From assembly GCA_016870355.1 (NCBI GenBank), contig VGBR01000003.1, positions 130,653 through 194,652 of the forward strand: a DNA stretch of 64,000 bases, given 5' to 3'. The notes beneath the pieces were generated by a model. That model did no database searches. It worked only from the letters and a program-made list of their open reading frames with translations, and was not told the DNA's origin. Below are positions 1 to 7,999 of the stretch, piece after piece. Origin of the DNA: Actinomycetota bacterium (lineage in GTDB: Bacteria > Actinomycetota > Acidimicrobiia > IMCC26256 > PALSA-555). The translations under genes and the position numbers were made by a program. Every line of letters begins with the position of its first letter. Within the stretch, counting starts at the first letter, position 1.

Positions 1-108
1 CTCCCGGTGTGCGTGGTGCCGATGCACGATGGACGACCCCCGAGCGCCTACGACGTCGTCACCGAATCACTGCTCGCACCAGTGCCGTCGAGCACTCACG
101 AGCCACAC

Positions 109-138
109 TCGACAACACAAGCCCCGGGCGCCTAACCT
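109..138 (+). promoter_or_regulatory. candidate promoter of the HTH gene
   Basis: TCGACA at 109-114 and TAACCT at 133-138 are separated by 18 nt and lie about 30 nt upstream of the GTG at 171. Similar TA(A/G)(C/G)CT hexamers precede both nuoA genes and tRNA-Thr in this window. This is a pattern match only. Confidence 0.3.
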
Positions 139-170
139 GTCCCGCCGAGAGCGGGGGAGAGGGGTGCCGC

Positions 171-365
171 GTGGCGCAGTCCTTTGCAACAGCGCGCTTC
201 CTGACGGTTCAGGAGGTGGCCGACATGCTGCGAGTGTCGTCGATGACGGTCTATCGCCTGATCAAGGCGGGAGACCTGCCGGCGGTGCGCGTCGGGCGCT
301 CGTTCCGAGTGCTTCCGGCCGACGTCGACGCCTACCTCGCCTCGCGGTACACGCAGGCGGGGTAG
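171..365 (+). CDS. excisionase/MerR-type helix-turn-helix DNA-binding protein
   Basis: A 64-residue protein that is almost entirely one excisionase-family winged helix-turn-helix: a helix starting LTVQEVADMLRVSSMTVYRL, then a KAGDLPAVRVGRSFR wing and a final VDAYLASR helix. Such stand-alone domains in actinobacteria bind DNA or act as small regulators; the target here is unknown. The GTG at 171 was chosen because a purine-rich GGGGGAGAGGGG lies just upstream and the reading frame further upstream has no family similarity. It precedes the SAM hydrolase by 34 nt. No integrase or phage gene is nearby, so a role as a true excisionase is unlikely. Confidence 0.75.
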   Translation: MAQSFATARFLTVQEVADMLRVSSMTVYRLIKAGDLPAVRVGRSFRVLPADVDAYLASRYTQAG

Positions 366-399
366 GCCGCGGGCGGGTTCCAACCGCCCTCCCTTGCAC

Positions 400-1251
400 A
401 TGACGAATCGGCCAGTCGTTGCTTTTCTCTCTGACTACGGCCTGGCTGATGAGTTCGTCGGGGTCTGCAAGGCGGTGATGCTCGGGCTCGCGCCGGAGCT
501 CGAGATCGTCGACATCACCCACGATCTGCCTCCCCACGACGTCCGGGCTGGGGGCCTCGCCCTGGTGCGAGCCGTCCAATACCTCCCCGACGGGGCAGTC
601 GTGCTTGCTGTGGTCGATCCCGGTGTCGCCACCGATCGCCGGCTCGTCGCCGTCGCGGTCGGTTCGGGCACGTTGGTCGGCCCCGACAACGGGCTCCTCG
701 CCCCCGCCGTGGCGATGATGGGCGGGGCCGAGGCGGTCGTCGCCATCACCAACGAGGAGCACCAGCTCCCTGCGCCCGGCCCGACGTTCGCCGGCCGGGA
801 CATCCTCGCCCCCGCGGCGGCTGCCCTCGCCACGGGCACCCTGATCACCGACCTCGGACCGGCCGTCGATCCCGCCGGGCTCGTCCCCGGGCTCGTCGGA
901 TTGCCCCAGATCGGAGACGGTGGCGCAATTGACGCCGAGGTGTGGTGGGTCGACCGCTTCGGCAACTGCCAGCTCAACCTCGGGCCCGAGGAGCTGAGCG
1001 CCCTCGGCGGCTCCCCGGCGGGCACCGTCGAGGTGCGCATGGGGTCAAGGGTGAAGTCGGCACGCTGGGTGCATGCCTACGCCGACGCCAAGCCCTCCGA
1101 GCTGGTGCTGCTCGTGGACTCGTACGGGATGCTCGCCCTCGCGCTCGACCGGAGCTCGGCGGCCGCCGAGTTCGGGCTGCGGGCGGGCGACCCTGTCACG
1201 CTCGTCCCGCCGGGTGCCACTGTCGCCGATGCGGGCGCGCCCGCCCCCTGA
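400..1251 (+). CDS. SAM hydroxide adenosyltransferase (DUF62 / chlorinase-fluorinase superfamily)
   Basis: A 283-residue member of the SAM-dependent halogenase superfamily. The N-terminal FLSDYGLADEFVG, ITHDLPPHDVRAG, VVDPGVATDRR and VGPDNGLL blocks form the SAM-binding core, and WWVDRFGNCQLNL begins the C-terminal barrel. Bacterial and archaeal DUF62 proteins hydrolyse S-adenosylmethionine to adenosine and methionine using water; true halogenases are rare and carry a distinctive loop not evident here. The ATG at 400 is preferred over a TTG two codons earlier. It is followed within 20 nt by a tiny membrane peptide gene, so the two may be cotranscribed. Halogenase activity cannot be excluded from sequence alone. 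Confidence 0.85.
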   Translation: MTNRPVVAFLSDYGLADEFVGVCKAVMLGLAPELEIVDITHDLPPHDVRAGGLALVRAVQYLPDGAVVLAVVDPGVATDRRLVAVAVGSGTLVGPDNGLLAPAVAMMGGAEAVVAITNEEHQLPAPGPTFAGRDILAPAAAALATGTLITDLGPAVDPAGLVPGLVGLPQIGDGGAIDAEVWWVDRFGNCQLNLGPEELSALGGSPAGTVEVRMGSRVKSARWVHAYADAKPSELVLLVDSYGMLALALDRSSAAAEFGLRAGDPVTLVPPGATVADAGAPAP

Positions 1252-1268
1252 CGGGAGAATCACCCCCT

Positions 1269-1373
1269 GTGCGCCCCGGGACCTCGATCGCCATTGCCGC
1301 ACTCATGGCACTGATCCTGCTGGCGGCCCTGCTCCAGTTCGTCCTGAAGGTCGGGGTCTTCAGCAACGGCTGA
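1269..1373 (+). CDS. 34-residue single-pass membrane peptide
   Basis: A GTG start at 1269, preceded by GGGAGA at 1252-1257, opens a 34-residue peptide. After a short RPGTS leader it is one continuous hydrophobic helix (IAIAALMALILLAALLQFVL) ending KVGVFSNG. It starts 17 nt after the SAM hydrolase stop, in a different frame. The single transmembrane helix and plausible ribosome-binding site argue for a real micro-protein, but no family is recognised and the function is unknown. Confidence 0.5.
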   Translation: MRPGTSIAIAALMALILLAALLQFVLKVGVFSNG

Positions 1374-1765
1374 GCCGGCCCTCCACCCAGATCAGGTGCA
1401 GGCAAATTCTCATTCTCCGTGGTGGAAGCGCTCAAGATCCCACGAAGGGTGGCCGAAACGGGAAGGACTCCGGTTCGCGGGCGTGGGTTGCGTGGATGCC
1501 GTCGGGCTTCCCGGCGGCTTTCACCGGTCTCCCAGCCCGCCCCAAGGCCCACGCCCGCGGCCGGTGCCTCTCTCCTCGAGCTCGACGAGGTTTTTCGAAC
1601 TTCTTTCGAAGAGAGCTCTGACCAGCCCGGATACCGGTCGATTTTCGGCCAGCGGCTTGACAGAGCGAACACACGTTCGGTATGGTGATCTCGAGCAGCA
1701 AGACCCAGGGCCAATCCACTTCCCCGCAAGTCCCGTGACCATCCCGTGCGACGGGGGGAGGTGCG
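1374..1765. other. 392-bp intergenic region before the 13E12 chimera
   Basis: No convincing gene is seen. The 3' part holds the SOS-type promoter (separate entry). Two TTCGAA hexamers at 1595-1600 and 1605-1610, five bases apart, make an AT-richer imperfect palindrome of unknown meaning. Open frames here have skewed composition and no recognisable domain. Confidence 0.5.
1657..1686 (+). promoter_or_regulatory. sigma70-like promoter containing a perfect LexA/SOS box
   Basis: TTGACA at 1657-1662 and TATGGT at 1681-1686 (18-nt spacer) form a good promoter. In the spacer, 1666-1679 reads CGAACACACGTTCG, a perfect match to the CGAAC-N4-GTTCG box used by actinobacterial and Bacillus LexA. LexA bound here would cover the promoter. 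The site lies about 85 nt upstream of the 13E12 start. Several 13E12-repeat genes of M. tuberculosis are known members of the LexA regulon. Confidence 0.75.
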
Positions 1766-2965
1766 ATGTTCGAAGAGCTCGACGGTGCGATCGCCACCAT
1801 CGAGTCGTTCGTGCGCGACGTCGAGACCGGCACGTACGACGCCCGTGGCGCGGTCCGAGGTGTGGAGCGGTTCGCTCGGATCTCGCACCTGGGTGAGGCC
1901 GGGGCCGCACTGTTCGGCAGGCGGGCCGACGAGACCGGCGCCTACCGCGAGAGTGGTGCCCGGAACGCGGCGGAGTGGGTGGCCCGCAAGACGGGCACCA
2001 ATGTGATGCGCGCCGAGCGCGCGCTGGGCACTGCGGCGCTGCTCACCGAGCTGCCCGCGACCGACACCGCCCTTCGAGCCGGGAAGATCTCCCAGGAACA
2101 AGCCAACGAGATCGCCGCGGCCGCGCGCAAGGACCCCAACGCCGAATCCGAGCTCGTGCACGAAGCCAAGCAGGGGATCTCGCTCAAGGGGCTGACGGAC
2201 CGCTGTCGACGGGTGCGCGCGGCCGCGGAGCCTGACGACGAAGCCTGGGCCAAGCGGCTGCACGACAACCGGCAGCTGCGCCGATGGGTCGACGCCGACA
2301 GCGCCAAGTGCGGCATGTACCGGCTCTCGCCTGACAAAGGCGCCGAGATCGACGCAGCACTCGACGCCGAGATCGAGCTCATCCTCAAGGAACGGCGTGC
2401 GAACGGTGGCGCACGGGAATCGCGCGACGCCTACGCCGCGCTGTCGGCCCAGGTCGGCCAGCTCGCCGCGGTGCTCCTCGACCAGGGCGTCGAGCCGGGC
2501 GATCGGGTCGTGGTGGTGAGCGGGAACGCCGAGGAGTTCGTCGTCTCGTACCTCGCGGCGCTCTGGGCCGGCGCGGCGGCCGTGCCGCTCAACCCGTTGG
2601 CACCGCCGGCCGAGCTCGAGCGCGAGTTCGCGTCGGTCGCGCCCCGCCTCGTGCTCGCGCACGGGCCCGCAGTGTCGATGCTCGGTGCCGTCGCCGCGAA
2701 GGGTGTCGTGCCCGTGGACCTCGATGCGCTCCCTGCCAAGGGCGCCACACCCCTCGACCGAGCCGACGACGACCTCGCGGTGCTCCTCTTCACCTCGGGC
2801 ACGGCCGCACGCCGAAGGCTGCGATGCTCACCCACGGAAACCTCGCCGCGAACATCCGCCAGGTCCTCGACCACCCGGGGCTGCGGTTCGCGCCCCCCGA
2901 CGTCGCGCTCGTCGATCACTTCGACCCAGTGGAGACCGCCAGCACGATCGCGTCCGAGGGCGTGA
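1766..2965 (+). pseudogene. 13E12/DUF222 N-terminus fused to 5' part of an acyl-CoA ligase (frameshifted chimera)
   Basis: Residues 1 to about 222 are a DUF222/13E12-repeat N-terminal domain, the type normally followed by an HNH endonuclease. Near position 2434, at a shared Ala-Tyr-Ala-Ala junction, the frame runs straight into an AMP-forming acyl-CoA ligase starting at LSAQVGQLAAVLLDQGVEPG, so the ligase lacks its first 30 or so residues and the HNH domain is gone. The ligase frame is then lost at about 2806: after LLFTSGTA the sequence reads gccgcacg where the P-loop motif requires gccggcacg, so one G is missing. Everything after that to 2965 is out of frame. ATG 1766 has a GGGGGGAGG site. 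The gene is almost certainly inactive; a chimeric assembly is the main alternative. Confidence 0.8.
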
Positions 2966-3726
2966 CCGTCGTCGGCGGCGTGCCGACGATGTTCTCGGCC
3001 TGGCTCGACGCCGACATCCCGGCCGACACCTTCGCGAAGGTGCGCCTCGCGGTGCCGGGTGCAGCCGAGCTACCGACCGCAGTTGCCGAGGCGTTCACGG
3101 CGCGCTTCGGGGTGGCGCTGCATCAGGGCTACGGCCTCACCGAGGCTGCGCCCATCGTCACCACCACCGCGTTGATGGACCGCGCGCCAAAGCCTGGCTC
3201 CATCGGCCCGCCCCTCCCGGGCATGGAGGTGCGACTCGTCGACGAGGACGGCAGCGATGCACTCGCTGGCGACCCCGGCGAGCTCTGGGTGCGGGGACCC
3301 AACGTGTTCGCCGGCTACTGGAAGGACGCCGAGGCGACCGAGCGCGTGATCACGTCCGACGGGTGGCTGCGGACCGGTGATGTCGGTGTGGTCGGCGACG
3401 ACGGTGGCCTCCGCCTCGTCGACCGGGCCAAGGACCTCATCATCGTGTCGGGCTTCAACGTGTACCCGGTGGAGGTCGAGGACGTGCTGCGCGCGCATCC
3501 CGGTGTCGCCGACGCGGCCGTGGTCGGCGAGCCGAGCCCACGCACGGGGGAAGCCGTCGTTGCCTACGTGAAGGCAGCATCCGGACAGAACCTCGATCCC
3601 GAAGAGCTCGGCTTGCACAGCGCCAAGGCGCTGGCCCGCTACAAGTGCCCGTCCCGCTACGAGATCGTCACCGAGCTGCCGCGAGCGGTATCCGGCAAGC
3701 TCCTCCGCCGAGAGCTTCGCGACTAG
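2824..3726 (+). pseudogene. 3' part of the acyl-CoA ligase (AMP-forming), internally deleted
   Basis: The rest of the ligase resumes in the +1 frame with MLTHGNLAANIRQVLDH and continues through GYGLTEAAPIVTT, GWLRTGDVG, RAKDLIIVSGFNVYPVEVE and the C-terminal catalytic-Lys motif SGKLLRRELRD. A second lesion sits near 2910: PPDVAL runs directly into VDHFDPVET. In relatives about 25-30 residues containing the conserved PLFHVFGL segment lie between these, so an in-frame deletion removed part of the core. Intact homologues activate medium or long-chain fatty acids with ATP and CoA. The stop codon shares the CTAG at 3723-3726 with the convergent gene. Confidence 0.8.
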
Positions 3727-4457
3727 CCCGGAAGGGCGCGGGGGGTGTTCCGGCGTCCCTCCGCAACGAGGAATCCCGAATAGATCACGGCGATGCCGAC
3801 CGCGAGGGTGAGCGCGAACGCTTCGTCGTCACCGACCACTCCCTGCATGATCCCTCCACCGGAGAGCACCAGCGTTCCGAGCGCAACCAGTGCATTCGCG
3901 AGTGCGAGCCGGCCACGGTCGGCCCCCTGGTGATTGCTGGCATACCGCGCCGCCGACCACACCACGCCAGCGAGGATCGCCGTCGCGCCCACGCCGCTCC
4001 CGATGCCGGCCAGCGCCCGCGGGAAGGCGTCGAACACGTCTTTGCCGACCGGGATCTCGGTGCCCCGTACCGCCTCCATCGGCGCGCTGAGCAGCACACC
4101 CGTTGCCAGCCCCGAGAAGAACACGAGGAACCACCGCGCTCGGCGGGCAACGTCAGAGCCGAGCAGCAACGCCACGCTCCCGAGAGCAAGCCAGGGAACG
4201 TTGAGAACCGCGCCGAACAGGAAGAACACGCGGAACGTGCCGCGGTCCCACCCGTTCGAGGTCCCGAGCGCGAGCGCGGCGGAAGCGAGCGCGAACAATG
4301 CGAGCGCGACGGCCCACGCGGAAAGGTGCGGGCTCCGTCGCTGCTGCCAGCGGAGGAGTGCGCCCTGTGCGAAGAGCGCGGCCAACGCGGTCGCGAGGAA
4401 CGCCAGCCCGGTCACCACGCCGAGCGAGCGTACTGGTGACCTTGTGAAGAAATGCAC
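3723..4457 (-). CDS. polytopic membrane protein of unknown function
   Basis: A 244-residue protein with about seven hydrophobic segments (for example SLGVVTGLAFLATALAALFA, VALALFALASAALAL and WLALGSVALLLG) joined by short charged loops. No family is recognised and no catalytic motif is visible. The GTG start at 4457 lies inside the candidate Rex operator, so Rex could affect this gene as well as its own. The stop is read from the same CTAG tetranucleotide as the convergent acyl-CoA ligase remnant. Confidence 0.6.
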   Translation of the reverse strand: MHFFTRSPVRSLGVVTGLAFLATALAALFAQGALLRWQQRRSPHLSAWAVALALFALASAALALGTSNGWDRGTFRVFFLFGAVLNVPWLALGSVALLLGSDVARRARWFLVFFSGLATGVLLSAPMEAVRGTEIPVGKDVFDAFPRALAGIGSGVGATAILAGVVWSAARYASNHQGADRGRLALANALVALGTLVLSGGGIMQGVVGDDEAFALTLAVGIAVIYSGFLVAEGRRNTPRALPG

Positions 4458-4459
4458 GA
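4442..4459. promoter_or_regulatory. candidate Rex operator (ROP)
   Basis: TTGTGAAGAAATGCACGA resembles the Rex site TTGTGAA-N4-TTCACAA: the left half is perfect and the right half matches 5 of 7. It lies about 65 nt upstream of the rex coding region, where autoregulatory sites occur in Streptomyces rex-hem operons. A possible -10 (TACCCT, 4468-4473) follows, but the spacing to TTGTGA is long. Confidence 0.45.
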
Positions 4460-4522
4460 GCGGGCGGTACCCTGGCGTCTCGGTGCACGGGTTGGCCCGG
4501 CACGTGGGGAGGGAGCGCTGCC

Positions 4523-5167
4523 ATCGCAGAGGACCGCCGGATTCCGGAGGCGACCGTCGCGCGGCTCCCTCTCTACTACCGGGCTCTGCTCGAGATCGCC
4601 GATCAGGACGTCACCACCGTGTCGTCCGAGCAGCTCGCGGAGCTTGCAGGGGTCAACGCCGCCAAGGTGCGCAAGGACCTCTCCTACCTCGGCACCTACG
4701 GCACACGGGGTGTCGGCTACGTGGTCGGCGAGCTCGTCGACGAGATCGCCAACGAGCTCGGCCTCACCCACGATTGGCCGGTGGTGATCGTCGGGCTCGG
4801 CAACCTCGGACACGCACTCGCCAACTACCGAGGCTTCGGCGCCCGAGGCTTTCGGATCGTCGCGCTGGTCGACACCGACGGGTCGAAGGTCGGTCGCCCG
4901 CTCGGGGAGCTGACGATCGAGTCGCTCGACGAGCTCGACGTGATCGTGGCGCAGCGCGAGGTCGCCATCGGCGTGATCGCGGTGCCAGCACCGGCCGCGC
5001 AGGAGGTGGCCGATCGCCTGGTCGCCGCAGGCGTCGGGTCCATCCTCAACTTCGCGCCGACGGTGGTGACCGTTCCCGATCACGTGACGCTGCGCAAGGT
5101 CGATCTTGCGACCGAGCTCCAGATCCTCTCCTTCTACCAACAGCACCGGACGCCCTCGCCGGTGTGA
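4523..5167 (+). CDS. rex: redox-sensing transcriptional repressor Rex
   Basis: Rex is a dimeric repressor that senses NADH/NAD+ and controls respiratory genes. The N-terminal winged helix is complete only if translation begins near 4523: IPEATVARLPLYYRALLEI, then VSSEQLAELAGVNAAKVRKD, then LSYLGTYGTRGVGY. The C-terminal Rossmann domain has VVIVGLGNLGHALANY, then VDTD, and ends in the domain-swapped helix ELQILSFYQQ. No ATG, GTG or TTG is in frame between the stop at 4445 and GTG 4619, and GTG 4619 would delete half the DNA-binding domain. An ATC at 4523, 7 nt after GGGGAGGGAG, is the best-placed start; a sequencing error at this codon is possible. It heads the haem operon. Confidence 0.85.
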   Translation: MAEDRRIPEATVARLPLYYRALLEIADQDVTTVSSEQLAELAGVNAAKVRKDLSYLGTYGTRGVGYVVGELVDEIANELGLTHDWPVVIVGLGNLGHALANYRGFGARGFRIVALVDTDGSKVGRPLGELTIESLDELDVIVAQREVAIGVIAVPAPAAQEVADRLVAAGVGSILNFAPTVVTVPDHVTLRKVDLATELQILSFYQQHRTPSPV

Positions 5168-5180
5168 AGTGCAGGTTGAC

Positions 5181-5864
5181 ATGAGCGAGGGAGGGGCCCG
5201 AGCGGCCCGGCCGGCGGGGCCCAGAGCGGGAATGGTGGGCTATCCGGTCAACCTGCTCGTCGCGGGCAAGCGGTGCGTGGTGATCGGCGGCGGACGAATC
5301 GCGGCGCGCAAAGTCGAGGCGCTCTTGGACGCGGGCGCCGTCGTCCACGTGGTCGCACCCGACCTCGGCGAGGAGATCACATCGTGGCGCGACGCGAAGC
5401 GCCTCACCGCGCACGAGCGAGGCTTCGAACCAGCCGACCTCGATGACGCATGGCTCGTGACGACCGCGACCGATGATCCCGTGGTGCAGCGAGCGGTGTT
5501 CGAGGCTGGCGAGGCCCGTCACCTCTGGGTGAACGCGGCCGACGACCCCGACCACTGCTCGTTCACCCTCATGTCGGTGGTCCGCCAGGGCGACCTCGTG
5601 GTCACGATCGGCACCGGCGGGCGAAGCCCGGCGTTGGCCGCATGGCTCAAGGACCGCCTGACCGCCGAGCTCGGGCCGGAGTACGCGACCGCCTGCGACC
5701 TGCTCGCCGAGGCCAGGGAAGGTGTGAGGGCCAGCGGCCGTTCCACCGAGAGCGTGGATTGGCGACGGGCGCTCGATTCCGGCATGGTGGAATTGATCCG
5801 CGCCGGCCGCACGGCCGAAGCCAAGGAGCTCCTCGAAGCGTGTCTCTCGTCGTCGTCGGACTGA
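5181..5864 (+). CDS. precorrin-2 dehydrogenase / sirohydrochlorin-type (CysG N-terminal, SirC/Met8p family)
   Basis: A 227-residue NAD-dependent dehydrogenase that oxidises precorrin-2 to sirohydrochlorin on the way to sirohaem or B12. The Rossmann motif is VVIGGGRIAARKVEALLDAG near residues 33-52. VNAADDPDHCSFTLMSVVRQG and the IGTGGRSPALAAWLKDRL block are typical of the family. The start is uncertain: ATG 5181 is used, but ATG 5232 (MVGYPVNLL) gives the usual family N-terminus. It lies 13 nt after rex and overlaps hemA by 25 nt. Together with the CobA-HemD fusion downstream it supplies the sirohaem branch. Confidence 0.8.
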   Translation: MSEGGARAARPAGPRAGMVGYPVNLLVAGKRCVVIGGGRIAARKVEALLDAGAVVHVVAPDLGEEITSWRDAKRLTAHERGFEPADLDDAWLVTTATDDPVVQRAVFEAGEARHLWVNAADDPDHCSFTLMSVVRQGDLVVTIGTGGRSPALAAWLKDRLTAELGPEYATACDLLAEAREGVRASGRSTESVDWRRALDSGMVELIRAGRTAEAKELLEACLSSSSD

Positions 5865-7138
5865 ACCACCGCACCGCCGCGGTCGACTTGCTCGAGCGCA
5901 TGACGGTGCCCCCCTCCGGGCTGCCGAAGGCGCTCCACTCGCTCGCGGCCCGAGAGCACCTTGCCGAGGTCGTGCTCCTCTCCACGTGCAACCGCACCGA
6001 GGTCTACGCCCGCACAACCCGCTTCCACGACGGGGTCGACGACGTCCGACACTTCCTCGCCGAGGGCTCGGGCCTCGACGCCGACGCCCTGTCCGAGCAG
6101 CTCTACACGTTCATCGACGATGCCGCCGTGACCCACCTCTTCGGTGTCGCGGCGGGGCTCGACTCCATGATCATCGGCGAGGGCGAGATCCTCGGCCAGG
6201 TGCGCGAGGCGTGGCAGGTGGCCGAGGGTGAAGGCGCGACCGGTCAGCTGCTCTCCCGCACCTTCCGGCACGCGGTCGAGGTCGGCAAGCGTGCCCGCAC
6301 CGAGACCGGCATCAGCCGGCATGCGGTGTCGATCGCATCGGCCGCGGTCACGCTCGCCGGCGATCGACTTGGTTCTTTGGCCGGGCGACGCGTGCTGCTG
6401 CTCGGCGCCGGCGATGTGGGTGAAGGCATGGCGGTCGCGCTCTCGGGTGCCGGCGTAGGCGAGATCATCGTCGCGAACCGCAGTCAGGCTCGGGCCCGCG
6501 ACCTCGCGCGCCGCTTCGGGGGACGGGCGATCGCGCTCGACGAGGTCGTCGACACGCTCGTGACGAGTGACGTGCTGCTCGCGTCAACCGGCGCGTCGGC
6601 AACGCTCATCGAGCGCGGCGACATGGAAGAGGTCATGCAGCGGCGTGACGGCCGCGCACTGCTTGTCGTCGACGTGGCGGTGCCGCGCGACGTCGACCCC
6701 GGAGTAAGCCAAGTGTTCGGCGTCACCCTCCTCGACATCGACGACTTGAAGGCGCTGGGCGAAGCGAGCCTCGAGGCGCGCCGCGCGGAGGTCGGCAAGG
6801 TCCGCGTGATCATCAACGACGAGCTCGACCGCTTCCGCCTCGATCGTTCGGCACGAGAGCTCGCGCCGCTCGTCGAGCGGTTCCGTGCTCGCGCCGAAGA
6901 GCTCCGGCTCGCAGAGGTTGAGCGGCTCGCGCCGAAGTTGGCGAAGCTCGAGCCCGAGGAGCGCGCCGCGGTCGAACACCTCACCCGCAGCATGGTGAAC
7001 AAGCTGCTGCACGAGCCGACGATCCGTTTGAAGGAAGCCGCGGGCACCGCGCGGGGCGAGCTCTACGCCGACGCGCTGAACGAGCTGTTCGCGCTCGACG
7101 ACCCGCGGAGGAGTGAACGTCGGCGCACCGCGCCGTGA
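5840..7138 (+). CDS. hemA: glutamyl-tRNA reductase
   Basis: This enzyme reduces glutamyl-tRNA(Glu) to glutamate-1-semialdehyde with NADPH, the first committed step of C5-pathway haem synthesis. The start is GLNHRTAAVDLLER; the catalytic Cys50 lies in LLSTCNRTEVYA. GEGEILGQVREAW follows, then the NADPH domain VLLLGAGDVGEGMA and the C-terminal dimerisation helices ending ALNELFALD. At 432 residues it is full length. GTG 5840 is preceded by AAGGAG at 5823-5828 and overlaps the preceding gene by 25 nt, implying coupled translation. In Streptomyces the orthologous rex-hem operon is repressed by Rex. Confidence 0.95.
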   Translation: MSLVVVGLNHRTAAVDLLERMTVPPSGLPKALHSLAAREHLAEVVLLSTCNRTEVYARTTRFHDGVDDVRHFLAEGSGLDADALSEQLYTFIDDAAVTHLFGVAAGLDSMIIGEGEILGQVREAWQVAEGEGATGQLLSRTFRHAVEVGKRARTETGISRHAVSIASAAVTLAGDRLGSLAGRRVLLLGAGDVGEGMAVALSGAGVGEIIVANRSQARARDLARRFGGRAIALDEVVDTLVTSDVLLASTGASATLIERGDMEEVMQRRDGRALLVVDVAVPRDVDPGVSQVFGVTLLDIDDLKALGEASLEARRAEVGKVRVIINDELDRFRLDRSARELAPLVERFRARAEELRLAEVERLAPKLAKLEPEERAAVEHLTRSMVNKLLHEPTIRLKEAAGTARGELYADALNELFALDDPRRSERRRTAP

Positions 7139-7144
7139 TCGGGA

Positions 7145-7999
7145 ATGAGGATCGCGACCCGTGGGAGCCCGTTGGCTCGATGGCAAGCCGAACGGGTGGC
7201 CGCGCTGCTCGGTGACGATGCCGAGCTCGTGGTGGTGGAGACCAGCGGCGACAAGCGTCCCGACACACCGATCCACGAGATGGGTGGCACCGGCGTGTTC
7301 GTGAAGGAGGTGCAGCAGGCGGTGCTCGACGGTCGCGCCGACATCGCTGTGCACTCCGCGAAGGATCTGACGTCGGAACCGACGCCCGGCCTCGTGATCG
7401 CCGCTGTACCCGAGCGTGGCGATCCGCGTGACGCGCTCGTCGGGTCGACCCTCGATGACCTGCGCACGGGGGCCGTAGTGGCGACGGGTTCGGTGCGACG
7501 CCGCGCACAGCTCGCGGCGCTCCGTCCCGATCTCGGGTTCGCCGAGCTGCGCGGCAACATGGAGACGCGTCTGCGCAAGGCCGCCGACTTCGACGCGATC
7601 GTTGTTGCCGCCGCCGCGCTTGACCGGCTCGGGCTCGACGAGCACATCACCGAGCGCATGGCGACGAACGTGATGCTTCCGCAAGTAGCGCAAGGCGCAC
7701 TAGCAGTTGAGTGCGGCGAGGACGACGATGCGACACGGGCGCGACTCGTTGCGATCGACGACGCCGATCTTCACCGTTCGGTCGACGCCGAGCGCGCCTT
7801 CCTCGCCGAGCTTGGCGGTGGTTGCGACCTTCCGGTCGGTGCGCTCGCGCGTGCAAAGGGCGACGAGATCGAGGTCGAAGGGCTGGTCGCCTCGCTCGAT
7901 GGTCGGATCGTGCTGCGCGAGACGGTCAACGACACCGATCCGGAGTCTGCCGGCCGCGCGCTGGCCGAAGCACTCCGCTTCGCCGAGGAGCTCACATGA
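7145..7999 (+). CDS. hemC: porphobilinogen deaminase (hydroxymethylbilane synthase)
   Basis: This enzyme condenses four porphobilinogens into hydroxymethylbilane. It has the N-terminal RIATRGSPLARWQAERVA, the central VHSAKDLTSEPTPGL and RRRAQLAALRPDL anion-binding segments, and Cys227 in LGGGCDLPVGA, the attachment site of the dipyrromethane cofactor. The 284-residue length is at the short end of the family. The ATG lies 6 nt after hemA, and the stop overlaps the next gene as ATGA, so it is in the middle of one transcription unit. Confidence 0.95.
   Translation: MRIATRGSPLARWQAERVAALLGDDAELVVVETSGDKRPDTPIHEMGGTGVFVKEVQQAVLDGRADIAVHSAKDLTSEPTPGLVIAAVPERGDPRDALVGSTLDDLRTGAVVATGSVRRRAQLAALRPDLGFAELRGNMETRLRKAADFDAIVVAAAALDRLGLDEHITERMATNVMLPQVAQGALAVECGEDDDATRARLVAIDDADLHRSVDAERAFLAELGGGCDLPVGALARAKGDEIEVEGLVASLDGRIVLRETVNDTDPESAGRALAEALRFAEELT

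Noticed and set aside
171-365. Excisionase-like gene as evidence of a prophage or integrative element
   Set aside because: No integrase, attachment-site duplication or phage gene is nearby; stand-alone proteins of this fold are common chromosomal regulators.
1196-2662. A 488-codon open frame on the minus strand
   Set aside because: It lies opposite the 13E12 chimera and SAM hydrolase, has the Arg/Gly-rich composition of antisense GC-rich DNA, and shows no domain.
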